From Georgenia satyanarayanai (GTDB taxonomy: Bacteria; Actinomycetota; Actinomycetes; Actinomycetales; Actinomycetaceae): a DNA stretch of 64,000 bases. Under the pieces are notes generated by a model that saw only the letters and a program-made list of their open reading frames with translations, ran no database searches and was not told the origin of the DNA. The position numbers and the translations under genes were made by a program. Location: the NCBI RefSeq assembly GCF_900116375.1, contig NZ_UETB01000016.1:1-64000 (forward strand), read 5' to 3'. Shown in pieces: positions 16,485-24,152 of this stretch (position 1 is its first letter; every line of letters starts with the position of its first letter).

Positions 16485-18311
16485 ATGGTGGGCACGACCG
16501 GTCGGAACTTCCCGGAGCGCGTCTACGCGCTCTGCCAGCCGGGCGGGGCGCCGGCCCCGCTCTTCGCGCCGGGGCAGGTCGTGACGGCCGAGACGGTGGA
16601 GCGGTTCTACGCCACCGACGAGGACGTCGCCCGCACCGCGGCGGCGCTGACGGAGGTGGGCTTCGAGGTGCTCCACACCTCGCGCCTCCTCGTCAACGTC
16701 GCCGGTCCGCCCGAGCTCTTCGAGCGGGTCTTCGGGCGGCGGCTTCACACGCAGGAGCGAGAGGTGGTCAAGCCCGGGTCGGTGCGGGACACCGGGACCT
16801 TCATCGACTCCGAGGGCAGCCCGGTGCCCGGGCTCCTCGAGACCACGGGCTCGCCGCTCGCGGACGTCGTCGCGGCCGTGGCCATCGAGGAGCCGTACTA
16901 CCCGGCGTCGGTGCCGCCCGGCCCGGCGCCGACGGCCGACCCGCCGCCGGTGGACTACTGGCACCTCACGCTCCCGGACCAGCTCGCCGCCGCGCTGCGG
17001 GCCGACGCGCCGCACCGGGACGGCGTGACGGGGCAGGGGGTGCGGGTGGCGATGGTGGACACCGGCTTCCAGGCCCACCCCTTCTTCACCTCCCGTGGGT
17101 ACCGGGTGGAGCCCACCGTGCTCGGGCCCGGCACCGCGGACCCCGAGGTCGACGAGAACGGGCACGGCACCGGTGAGGCCGCCAACGTCTTCGCCGCCGC
17201 CCCGGACGCCACGCTCCTGCCCGTCAAGGCGGCCACCGCCTCCGGCGCGCTCGTCAACGTCACGGCGGCCTTCACGGCAGCCGTCGCCCTGGACCCGGAC
17301 ATCGTGACGAACAGCTGGGGCTCCAGCCAGCCCGGCCCCCCGCTCAGTGCGGCGAACCAGGCGCTGGCGGCGGCGGTCGCGGCGGCGGTGGCCGACGGCG
17401 TCGTCGTCGTGTTCTCCGCGGGCAACGGCTCGTGGGGCTTCCCGGGGCAGCACCCCGACGTCATCTCCGCCGGCGGCGTCTACCAGGGGCCGGACGGCAG
17501 CCTGCGGGCCTCGGACTACGCGAGCGGCTTCGTCTCGCGCGTCTACCCCGGCCGCCGGGTGCCGGACGTCAGCGGGCTCGTCGGGCTGCTGCCCGCGGCC
17601 ATGTACCTCATGCTGCCCGTGCCGCCCGGCTGCACGATCGACCGGGGCAACGCCGGCGGCACCCACCCCGAGGGGGACGAGACGGCGCCCGACGACGGGT
17701 GGGCGGCCTTCAGCGGCACCTCCGCGGCGGCGCCACAGCTCGCCGGGGTGTGCGCGCTGCTCGCCCAGGCCGCGCCCGGGACCACGCCGGGCCGGGTGCG
17801 GGAGGTGCTCGCCGCGACGGCACGCGACGTCACCACCGGCACCAACCACCCCGAGTTCGGCGAGCCCGCCGGGACGGGGCCCGACCTCGCCACCGGTCCC
17901 GGGCTCGTGGACGCCGCCGCGGCCGTCGCGGCCCTGGGGGCCGGGGCCGAGGGGGACACGGCGGTGGCGCTCGTCATGCTCCGCTCGCCGTCGGGGCAGG
18001 AGCCGACCTCCTTCAACGCTGCCACGAGCAGCGAGTGGCTGCCTGCCGCCGGAACGGTACGGGAGGTGGCCGGCGCGCTCGGGCAGGCGGGATTCACGGT
18101 CGGTCCCGCCTCCGGTCCCACCCTGTCCATCGCCGCGCCCCCGGCCGTGTTCGCGCGGGTCTTCGCCGCCGAGCCGGTCCGTGCGGACGACGGCGGGTGG
18201 ACCAGCGCGCAGGGTGACTCGCTGCCCCTGGACGCGCTCCCCGAGAAGCTGAGGGAGGTGGTCCGCGCGGTGGTCCTCGAACGACCGGCCGAGCTCCACA
18301 CGGACCCGTGA
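16485..18311 (+). CDS. Subtilisin-family (S8) serine protease with flanking prodomain-like modules
   Basis: 608 residues. The catalytic triad is visible: Asp192 in VAMVDTGF, His227 in DENGHGT, Ser413 in FSGTSAAAPQ, plus oxyanion Asn314 in FSAGNGS. No signal peptide is present: the chain begins MVGTTGRNFPERVYALCQP, and the frame further upstream is not signal-like. Residues 35-95 (DVARTAAALTEVGFEVLHTS ... FERVFGRR) look like a kumamolisin-type activation domain, and a related module recurs at the C-terminus (VREVAGALGQAGFTV ... FARVFAAEP). Such duplication around an S8 core is unusual. ATG 16485 has GAGGGGGC upstream. Substrates unknown; a hairpin follows the stop. Confidence 0.85.
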   Translation: MVGTTGRNFPERVYALCQPGGAPAPLFAPGQVVTAETVERFYATDEDVARTAAALTEVGFEVLHTSRLLVNVAGPPELFERVFGRRLHTQEREVVKPGSVRDTGTFIDSEGSPVPGLLETTGSPLADVVAAVAIEEPYYPASVPPGPAPTADPPPVDYWHLTLPDQLAAALRADAPHRDGVTGQGVRVAMVDTGFQAHPFFTSRGYRVEPTVLGPGTADPEVDENGHGTGEAANVFAAAPDATLLPVKAATASGALVNVTAAFTAAVALDPDIVTNSWGSSQPGPPLSAANQALAAAVAAAVADGVVVVFSAGNGSWGFPGQHPDVISAGGVYQGPDGSLRASDYASGFVSRVYPGRRVPDVSGLVGLLPAAMYLMLPVPPGCTIDRGNAGGTHPEGDETAPDDGWAAFSGTSAAAPQLAGVCALLAQAAPGTTPGRVREVLAATARDVTTGTNHPEFGEPAGTGPDLATGPGLVDAAAAVAALGAGAEGDTAVALVMLRSPSGQEPTSFNAATSSEWLPAAGTVREVAGALGQAGFTVGPASGPTLSIAAPPAVFARVFAAEPVRADDGGWTSAQGDSLPLDALPEKLREVVRAVVLERPAELHTDP

Positions 18312-18334
18312 GCGGCGCGCCCTCCGCGCGCCGC
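18312..18334 (+). terminator. Hairpin after the S8 protease gene
   Basis: 9-bp perfect stem GCGGCGCGC (18312-18320) with 18326-18334 and a 5-nt loop, directly after the stop codon. Confidence 0.6.
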
Positions 18335-18405
18335 CGTCCCCGCCGGGGAGTAACGTGCCGCCGTCGCGTCACCCGCCGGGGGTGACCACCGCCGGGGGAG
18401 TAGAT

Positions 18406-19863
18406 GTGGACACGCTCAACAACGTCCTGGGGGACGTCAGCGACGGCCTGTACACCTACGTGCTCGTCGCACTGCTCGTCGGCGCCGGCGCGTACTTCAC
18501 CGTCCGCACCCGCGGCGTCCAGGTGCGTCTCTTCACCCGGATGGTCTCGGTCATCGCCCGCTCGCGCGGGGAGAGCCACGGCGGGATCAGCTCCTTCCAG
18601 GCCTTCGCCATCGGCGTCAGCTCGCGTGTGGGGACCGGCAACATCGCGGGGGTGGCGATCGCGCTGACCCTCGGCGGTCCGGGCGCCATCTTCTGGATGT
18701 GGGTCGTCGCGCTCGTCGGCATGGCCACCGCGTTCGTCGAGGCGACGCTCGCCCAGATGTACAAGGTGCGCTGGCGCGACGGCACCTTCCGCGGCGGTCC
18801 GGCCTTCTACATCCAGCAGGGTCTCGGCTCGCGCGGCTGGGGCGCCGTCTTCGCCGTCCTGCTCATCTTCGTCTTCGGCTTCGCCTTCGAGATGGTCCAG
18901 GCCAACACGATCGCCGCCACGCTCGAGTCCGGGCACGGCGTGCCGGCGTGGGTCTCCGCCGCCCTCCTCGTCCTCCTCACCGCGCCGGTCGTGTTCGGTG
19001 GGATCCGTGCGGTGGCGCGGGTCGCCGAGCTCCTCGCACCGCTCATGGCGCTCGTCTACGTCCTCGTCGCGCTCGCGGTCATCGTCCTCAACCTCGGCGC
19101 CCTGCCCGACGTCGTCGGGACGATCGTGCGCGGTGCCTTCGGGCTGGACGAGGCGCTCGCCGGTACCGGCGGGGGACTTCTCGCCGCCGTCCTCAACGGT
19201 GCGCGCCGCGGGCTGTTCTCCAACGAGGCAGGGATGGGCTCGGCCCCCAACGCCGCCGCCACCGCCACCGTGCGTCACCCGGCGCAGCAGGGACTCATCC
19301 AGTCCCTCGGCGTCTTCGTCGACACGATCCTCGTGTGCTCGGCGACCGCGTTCATCGTGCTGCTCGCCGGCCCGTCGGTCTACACGCCCGGTGAGACGAC
19401 CGAGGAGCAGGGCGCGGCCCTCACCCAGGCGGCCGCCGCGGCGTCGCTCGGGGACTGGGTCACGCTGCCGATGACCGTGCTCGTCTTCGTCTTCGCCTTC
19501 TCCTCCATCCTCGGCAACTTCACCTACGCGGAGATCAACGTCGACTTCCTCACCCGTCGACGGTGGGCGCCGTTCGCCCTGCGCACGCTCGTCACCGGCG
19601 CCGTGCTCGTCGGGGCGCTGGCCGAGCTCGCCCTCGTGTGGACCGTCGCGGACATCGCCATGGGGCTCATGGCGATCGTCAACCTCGTCGCGATCCTGCT
19701 CCTCGGCCGCTGGGCGGTGGGGGCGCTGCGCGACTACGAGCAGTTCCGCGGCCGCGAGCTCGGCGTCTTCCTCGGGCGCGGCAACCCGCTGCTGCCCGGC
19801 GACCTGCCGGGTGACGTGTGGGTCGACCGCGACCGGGTCCCGACCGCGGAGCGGTCGAGCTAG
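18406..19863 (+). CDS. Alanine/glycine:cation symporter (AGCS) family protein
   Basis: 485 residues, about ten membrane segments, typical AGCS length. Family stretches include GAYFTVRTRGVQVRLF, SSFQAFAIGVSSRVGTGNIA (the conserved GTGN), AIFWMWVVALVGMATAFVEATLAQMYK and the GLFSNEAGMGSAPNAAATA loop. It imports alanine, glycine or a related amino acid with Na+ or H+. GTG 18406 is chosen because GGGGGAG lies 5 nt upstream; an in-frame extension to 18355 adds a Pro-rich stretch without a site. The stop codon overlaps the convergent VOC gene's stop. Confidence 0.9.
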   Translation: MDTLNNVLGDVSDGLYTYVLVALLVGAGAYFTVRTRGVQVRLFTRMVSVIARSRGESHGGISSFQAFAIGVSSRVGTGNIAGVAIALTLGGPGAIFWMWVVALVGMATAFVEATLAQMYKVRWRDGTFRGGPAFYIQQGLGSRGWGAVFAVLLIFVFGFAFEMVQANTIAATLESGHGVPAWVSAALLVLLTAPVVFGGIRAVARVAELLAPLMALVYVLVALAVIVLNLGALPDVVGTIVRGAFGLDEALAGTGGGLLAAVLNGARRGLFSNEAGMGSAPNAAATATVRHPAQQGLIQSLGVFVDTILVCSATAFIVLLAGPSVYTPGETTEEQGAALTQAAAAASLGDWVTLPMTVLVFVFAFSSILGNFTYAEINVDFLTRRRWAPFALRTLVTGAVLVGALAELALVWTVADIAMGLMAIVNLVAILLLGRWAVGALRDYEQFRGRELGVFLGRGNPLLPGDLPGDVWVDRDRVPTAERSS

Positions 19864-20261
19864 CCCTCCGCCGGCTTCATCATCGCGAGCTGGATGAGGT
19901 TGCCGCACGTGTCGTCGAGGACGGCGACGACGACCGGCCCGTAGTCCGTCGCCTCCTGGGTGAACTGCACCCCGAGGCCCTGGAGGCGCTCGACCTCGGC
20001 GTGGACGTCGTCGACGGCGAACTGGGTCCACGGGATGCCGTCGGCGACGAGCGCCTCCTTGAAGGTCTTCGCAGCCGGGTGCCCGTCCGGCTCGAGCAGC
20101 AGCTCCACGCCGTCGGGGTCGGCGGGGGAGACGACCGTCAGCCAACGGGCCTCGCCCGCGGCGACGTCGGTCTTCTTCGTGAAGCCGAGCTTCTCGGTGT
20201 AGAACTCCAGGGCCTTGGCCTGGTCGTCGACCAGCACGCTGGTCACGGTCACACGGATCAT
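19860..20261 (-). CDS. VOC (glyoxalase-fold) family protein
   Basis: 133 residues of two beta-alpha-beta-beta-beta modules: VTSVLVDDQAKALEFYTEKLGFTKKTDV and FAVDDVHAEVERLQGLGVQFTQEA, ending DTCGNLIQLAMMKP. The family includes glyoxalase I, extradiol dioxygenases and antibiotic-binding proteins; the exact activity cannot be named. The ATG overlaps the ArsR stop by 4 bp. The ArsR-VOC pair is a widespread two-gene operon, which suggests that the regulator controls the VOC gene. It converges on the AGCS gene with overlapping stop codons. Confidence 0.85.
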   Translation of the reverse strand: MIRVTVTSVLVDDQAKALEFYTEKLGFTKKTDVAAGEARWLTVVSPADPDGVELLLEPDGHPAAKTFKEALVADGIPWTQFAVDDVHAEVERLQGLGVQFTQEATDYGPVVVAVLDDTCGNLIQLAMMKPAEG

Positions 20262-20551
20262 GGGACGGGTTCCTCTCGGGTGGGCCAGCGCTCGGTGATC
20301 GAGCGCAACGGCCGGGTGTCGATGTGGTGGAACTTGTAGCGGCCCTCCCGCCGGGTGCGGAGCAGGCCCGCCTCCTCGAGCACCGCGAGGTGCTGGGAGA
20401 TGGCCTGCCGCGAGGAGGTCGAGCCGTGCTTCATGGCCAGCCGGCCGCAGATCTCGAAGAGTGTCTGCCCGTCACGCTCGGTCAGCTCGTCGAGGATCGT
20501 CCGCCGGGTGGGGTCGCTGATCGCCCTGTACAGGACGGCGTCGTCGTCCAC
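20258..20551 (-). CDS. ArsR/SmtB-type winged-helix regulator (SdpR-like)
   Basis: 97 residues: LYRAISDPTRRTILDELTERDGQ, SSRQAISQHLAVLEEAGLLR (recognition helix) and RREGRYKFHHID wing. It lacks the cysteine metal-site motifs of arsenic or zinc sensors, so it belongs with the SdpR/PagR-like branch. GTG 20551 is the start: a near-consensus promoter ends only 6 bp upstream, so the message is probably leaderless. The GGAGG next to the start is too close (1 nt) to act as a ribosome-binding site. A perfect palindrome fills the promoter spacer, so it likely represses itself and the VOC gene. Confidence 0.88.
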   Translation of the reverse strand: MDDDAVLYRAISDPTRRTILDELTERDGQTLFEICGRLAMKHGSTSSRQAISQHLAVLEEAGLLRTRREGRYKFHHIDTRPLRSITERWPTREEPVP

Positions 20552-20557
20552 CCCTCC

Positions 20558-20587
20558 TTTATAGGCAAGTGACAACTTGCCTGTCAA
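20558..20587 (-). promoter_or_regulatory. ArsR promoter with operator between minus-35 and minus-10
   Basis: On the minus strand: TTGACA (20582-20587), an 18-bp spacer that is itself the palindrome GGCAAGT-TGTC-ACTTGCC (20564-20581), then TATAAA (20558-20563). The GTG start follows 6 bp later. The minus-35 overlaps the 3' end of the upstream TetR gene. Confidence 0.85.
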
Positions 20588-21171
20588 GACCCCGTCGTGC
20601 TCGCGGGGTCCACGAGGTGCGCTCGCGCCGCCGACTCGGCCAGACGGCGGCCGACGGTGATGGCCGAGTCCGGGGTGCCGCGCAGGAAGCTGGCGAGCGT
20701 CCCGGTGTAGGCGAGGAGCACCTCGTCGGCCAGCTCCTGGGCCCGGGCGCCGGCGACGGGGCGCGCGAGGTGGAGGAGCCGCTCGGACAGGAGGGCGGTG
20801 TCGGCCGTGACGACGTCGGCGACCTCGCCCTCCTCCAGGTGCTCGGCGGCGGTCGCGAGGAAGGCGCACCAGCGTGCCGTGCGTTCCTCGCGGTAGGCGG
20901 CGAGCGCGTCGAAGAGGGCGAGGAGTCGCGACACGTCGTCGTCCGCGGCCAGGACGTGGGCGTCCCACACCTGCTGCCACCGGCTCAGGCGCCGGCGGAG
21001 CGCCTCGGCGACCAGTGCCTCCTTGCTGCCGAAGTGCGCGTACATCGTCGCCGGCGAGACGTCGGCCTGGCGCAGGAGCTCGTCCACCGGCGTGGTGCGG
21101 ACGCCGCGCTCGAACAGGACGGCGTCGGCCGCCGTGAGGAGGCGGTCGCGGGCAGGGGGTCGGGTGGGCAT
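20584..21171 (-). CDS. TetR/AcrR family transcriptional regulator
   Basis: 195 residues. The DNA-binding domain is ARDRLLTAADAVLFERGVRTTPVDELLRQADVSPATMYAHFGSKEALV. The C-terminal domain, about 140 residues, is all-helical and Ala/Leu-rich with no recognisable ligand signature. It is divergent from an MFS gene; three copies of a GTAACGANCGTT motif lie between them, strongly suggesting that this protein represses the transporter. Its last codons overlap the minus-35 box of the ArsR promoter. Confidence 0.88.
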   Translation of the reverse strand: MPTRPPARDRLLTAADAVLFERGVRTTPVDELLRQADVSPATMYAHFGSKEALVAEALRRRLSRWQQVWDAHVLAADDDVSRLLALFDALAAYREERTARWCAFLATAAEHLEEGEVADVVTADTALLSERLLHLARPVAGARAQELADEVLLAYTGTLASFLRGTPDSAITVGRRLAESAARAHLVDPASTTGS

Positions 21172-21180
21172 GCCCCCACC

Positions 21181-21234
21181 GTAACGAGCGTTTCGGTAGA
21201 ACGATCGTTACGGTTCCACGTAACGAACGTTTCG
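21181..21234. promoter_or_regulatory. Three TetR-type operators between tetR and MFS gene
   Basis: GTAACGAGCGTTTCG (21181-21195) and GTAACGAACGTTTCG (21220-21234) are direct copies differing at one base. AGAACGATCGTTACG (21198-21212) is a related inverted copy centred on AACGATCGTT. Together they cover most of the 80-bp divergent region. Confidence 0.75.
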
Positions 21235-21251
21235 ATATCGGGAGGTGGAGG

Positions 21252-22385
21252 ATGGCTCGCGTCGTGCTCAGCGGCATGGCTCTCATCGCGGCGACCTACG
21301 GCCTCGCGCGCTTCGGCTACGGCCTGTTCCTGCCCCGGCTCGAGGAGTCCTTCGCCCTCGGCCCGGCCGTGGCCGGGGCGGTGCAGGCCGGGAGCTTCCT
21401 CTCCTACAGCGGGGCGGCCCTGCTCGCCTCACGCCTGGGGGCGCACCCACGCGCGGTGGTGGGGGTCGCCGGCCTGACGGCGACCGTCGGAAGCCTCGGG
21501 GTCGCGCTGGCGCCGGGCGCCGGTGCTCTCGCGCTCAGCGTGCTCGTCGCCGGCGCGGGGGCCGGCTTCGCGACGCCGGGTCTCGTGTCCGTCGTCGAGC
21601 GCAACGTGGCGCCCGAGCGCCAGGAGACGGCCCAGACGGCCGTCAACGCGGGAACCGGCGCCGGCATCGTGCTCGCCGGCGCGCTCGCGACGGGCGCCGG
21701 CGCACAGTGGCGCCTCGCCTGGGTGGCCATCGCCGTGCTGGCGGCGACAGCAACAGTCGCGAGCCTGCGCGCCGACCGGGCGCCGGGTCCGTCCGGCGAT
21801 CGCTCGCTGCGCCCGGGACGTGCCACGCTCGGGCGGCTGGCCCGACCGATCGTCGCCGCCGTGCTCGGGGGAGCCTCAAGCGCGGCGGTGTGGACCTTCG
21901 GCCGCTCCGTCATGGAGTCCGCGTCCGAGACGGGATCGGTCGCCGCGTGGATGGTGCTGGGGGCGTTCGGCGTGCTCGGAGCGGTCGCCGGACCGCTCGT
22001 GCAGGCGTGGGACCTGCGGACCGCGTGGATGCTCACGACCGGGACGATGGCGGCCTCCACCGTGGTTCTCGGGCTCGTCCCCGCGGGGGCGCCGGCCGTG
22101 GCCGCCGTGGCCGTGTTCGGTGCGAGCTACACCGCGCTGTCCGGCGTCCTCATCGTCTGGGCGGTCCGCACCGTGCCGGAGGCGTCGGCCGGTGCCACCG
22201 TCCTGCTGTTCGTCGCGCTCGCCCTGGGGCAGGCGGCAGGTGCGGTTCTCGTCGGCGGCCTCCTCGGCGCCACCTCAGCGGTCGTGGCCTTCTCCACGGC
22301 GGGCGCCGTCGGCGGGGTGGCGACGCTCGTCGTCGTCCGACCGCGCGCACGTCCGGGCGCTGACGCCGTGCCGGTCCGCCGCTGA
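21252..22385 (+). CDS. MFS transporter
   Basis: 377 residues, about twelve hydrophobic segments, compact for the family. The N-terminus MARVVLSGMALIAATYGLARFGYGLFLPRLEESFAL resembles YbfB/CynX-like MFS proteins (the AxxYGLARFxYG stretch). A loop containing SVVERNVAPERQETAQTAVNAG between segments four and five is typical of the same group. Substrate unknown; export of a toxic compound would fit control by the divergent TetR gene. ATG 21252 has GGAGGTGGAG upstream. It ends one base before the convergent ligase stop. Confidence 0.88.
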   Translation: MARVVLSGMALIAATYGLARFGYGLFLPRLEESFALGPAVAGAVQAGSFLSYSGAALLASRLGAHPRAVVGVAGLTATVGSLGVALAPGAGALALSVLVAGAGAGFATPGLVSVVERNVAPERQETAQTAVNAGTGAGIVLAGALATGAGAQWRLAWVAIAVLAATATVASLRADRAPGPSGDRSLRPGRATLGRLARPIVAAVLGGASSAAVWTFGRSVMESASETGSVAAWMVLGAFGVLGAVAGPLVQAWDLRTAWMLTTGTMAASTVVLGLVPAGAPAVAAVAVFGASYTALSGVLIVWAVRTVPEASAGATVLLFVALALGQAAGAVLVGGLLGATSAVVAFSTAGAVGGVATLVVVRPRARPGADAVPVRR

Positions 22386-23909
22386 TCAGCCGAGCAGTCC
22401 GCGCACGGACTCGAGGGTGTCCGCCTCGGCCGGTGCCTTGTCGTCGCGGTAGCGCAGCACCCGCGCGAAGCGCAGCGCGACGCCGCCGGGGTAGCGGGTG
22501 GAGCGCTGCACACCGTCGATCGCGATCTCCACGACCTGCTCGGGCCGCACGTGGACGACGTGCCCCTCGCGGCCCGTCTCGAGCGCGAGGAAGCGCTTCG
22601 TCTGCCACTCGAGCATCTCGTCGGTCATGCCCTTGAAGGTCTTGCCGAGCATGACGAAGCCCTCGCCGTCGCGGGCGCCGAGGTGGATGTTGGACAGCTT
22701 CCCCTGGCGCCGCCCGCTGCCCCACTCGACCCCGAGGACGACGAGGTCCAGGGTGTGGCGCGGCTTGACCTTCACCCACGCGGCGCCGCGGCGGCCGGCG
22801 TCGTAGGGGGCCGTGAGGTCCTTGAGCACGAGGCCCTCGTGGCCGAGCGCGAGGATCTCGCGGAAGAAGGCGTCGAGCTCCGCGGCGTCGGCGGTGACCC
22901 GGCGGGGGACGAGCGCGGAGGCGGGGACGACCTCCTCGAGCGCGGCGAGGCGCTCGCTCGCCGGTGCGGTGACGAGCGTCGTCCCGTCGCGGTGGAGGAG
23001 GTCGAAGAAGTAGACGGTGAGGGGTGTGGCCCCCGCGGCGCCGTCGTGGCTGCCGGTGCGTGAGGCCGTCTCCTGGAAGGGGCGCGGACGGCCGGACGGA
23101 CCAAGGGCGATGGCCTCGCCGTCGAGGACGAGCTCGGTGGCGGGCAGGGCGCGCACCACCTCGACGATCTCCGGGACACGCTCGGTGATGTCGTCCAGCG
23201 AGCGGGTGAAGACGGCGACCTCGTCGCCGGCCTTGTGGACCTGGACCCGGATCCCGTCGATCTTGCCGTCGGCGACGACCGGGGCGCCGTCGTCGTCGTC
23301 GCGGAGCTTGGCGAGAGCGGCGGTGAGGTCGGGGGCGGCGGAGGCGAGCATGGGGCGGACCGGCTGGAGCACCGCCGGGCGGAAGTCCTCGAGCGCCTCG
23401 ACGCCGCCGGTGAGGGCGGCGCGGGCGACCGGGCCCGTGACGGCGCTGAACATCGCGGCGCGGCGCACGGCGGTGACGGGCACGCCGGTGGCGTCGGCGA
23501 TCGCCTCGATGAGGAGCGAGTCCAGCGCCCCCTGGCGCACCTCGCCGAGGACGAGCCCGCGCAGGAACAGCTGCTCCGGCTCGGTCAGGGCGCCGAAGAG
23601 ATCGGCGACGGCGGCGGCCCGGCCGGCCTGGGAGCCGGTCCCGGCGAGGGCGGAGACCACCTCGAGCCGCGCGTCGACGTCGGTGGGCGTGAGGGACGGT
23701 GCCGGAGCGGGCCCCGGGAGGCCGGCGAGACTGCGCCACCCGACACCCGTGCGGCGCTGGCGCACCCGGCCGGAGAGGTACGTCGCGACGACGTCGATCT
23801 CCTCCTCCTGCGCCTCCCGCAGCGTCGCCGCGAGCAGCGCACGCTTCTCCAGCCGGGAACGCGTGGCGGCGACGGCCGCGGAGGTCTCGGCGAGGCGCGC
23901 GAAGAGCAT
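22386..23909 (-). CDS. ATP-dependent DNA ligase (LigB type)
   Basis: 507 residues. An N-terminal DNA-binding domain (residues 1-190) is followed by the adenylation domain: the nucleophile is Lys216 in ADGKIDGIRVQVHK, motif III is VYFFDLLH, motif IV LVLDGEAIAL, motif V EGLVLKD, and AWVKVKP. An OB-fold follows, with FVMLGKTFKGMTDEML and VRPEQVVEIAIDGVQRS. The architecture equals actinobacterial LigB-like enzymes, which seal nicks with ATP and serve repair rather than replication. It is separated by 240 bp of repeats from a family-A polymerase on the same strand. The two may act together in repair; that is inference. Confidence 0.92.
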   Translation of the reverse strand: MLFARLAETSAAVAATRSRLEKRALLAATLREAQEEEIDVVATYLSGRVRQRRTGVGWRSLAGLPGPAPAPSLTPTDVDARLEVVSALAGTGSQAGRAAAVADLFGALTEPEQLFLRGLVLGEVRQGALDSLLIEAIADATGVPVTAVRRAAMFSAVTGPVARAALTGGVEALEDFRPAVLQPVRPMLASAAPDLTAALAKLRDDDDGAPVVADGKIDGIRVQVHKAGDEVAVFTRSLDDITERVPEIVEVVRALPATELVLDGEAIALGPSGRPRPFQETASRTGSHDGAAGATPLTVYFFDLLHRDGTTLVTAPASERLAALEEVVPASALVPRRVTADAAELDAFFREILALGHEGLVLKDLTAPYDAGRRGAAWVKVKPRHTLDLVVLGVEWGSGRRQGKLSNIHLGARDGEGFVMLGKTFKGMTDEMLEWQTKRFLALETGREGHVVHVRPEQVVEIAIDGVQRSTRYPGGVALRFARVLRYRDDKAPAEADTLESVRGLLG

Positions 23910-23995
23910 GCGCCGAGTGTGGCAGCGCGGCTCGGCCGACGCGCGGTGTCCGCACGGGGAGCAGCAGCTCGGCCGTCGGCGAGGTCCCCTCGTGC

Positions 23996-24152
23996 GCCGA
24001 GAGGTGAGTTGTTCCTGGCGTGCCGGCTAACAACTCAGCGCTCGGCGATAGGGGTGGGGGCGTGCGGCCGTGCGGCGGGATCCGGCTCTCGGCGATGGGG
24101 GTGGGGCGTGCGGCGGGAGGGGGGACTCTGGGCGCCGAGAGGTGAGTTGTTA
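23996..24152. repeat. Dispersed repeat locus 1 (three copies)
   Basis: Copies of the family core are at 23995-24013 (minus: AACAACTCACCTCTCGGCG), 24028-24047 (plus: TAACAACTCAGCGCTCGGCG) and 24133-24152 (minus: TAACAACTCACCTCTCGGCG). The first two face each other and could pair into a long imperfect hairpin. Two G-rich tails (24048-24075 and 24085-24120) resemble each other. The third copy supplies the polymerase stop codon. Confidence 0.75.

Noticed and set aside
15801-18299. Minus-strand frame extending the XRE gene through the S8 protease
   Set aside because: Antisense to the protease with intact catalytic motifs. The XRE start is fixed by the 4-bp overlap with the membrane gene.
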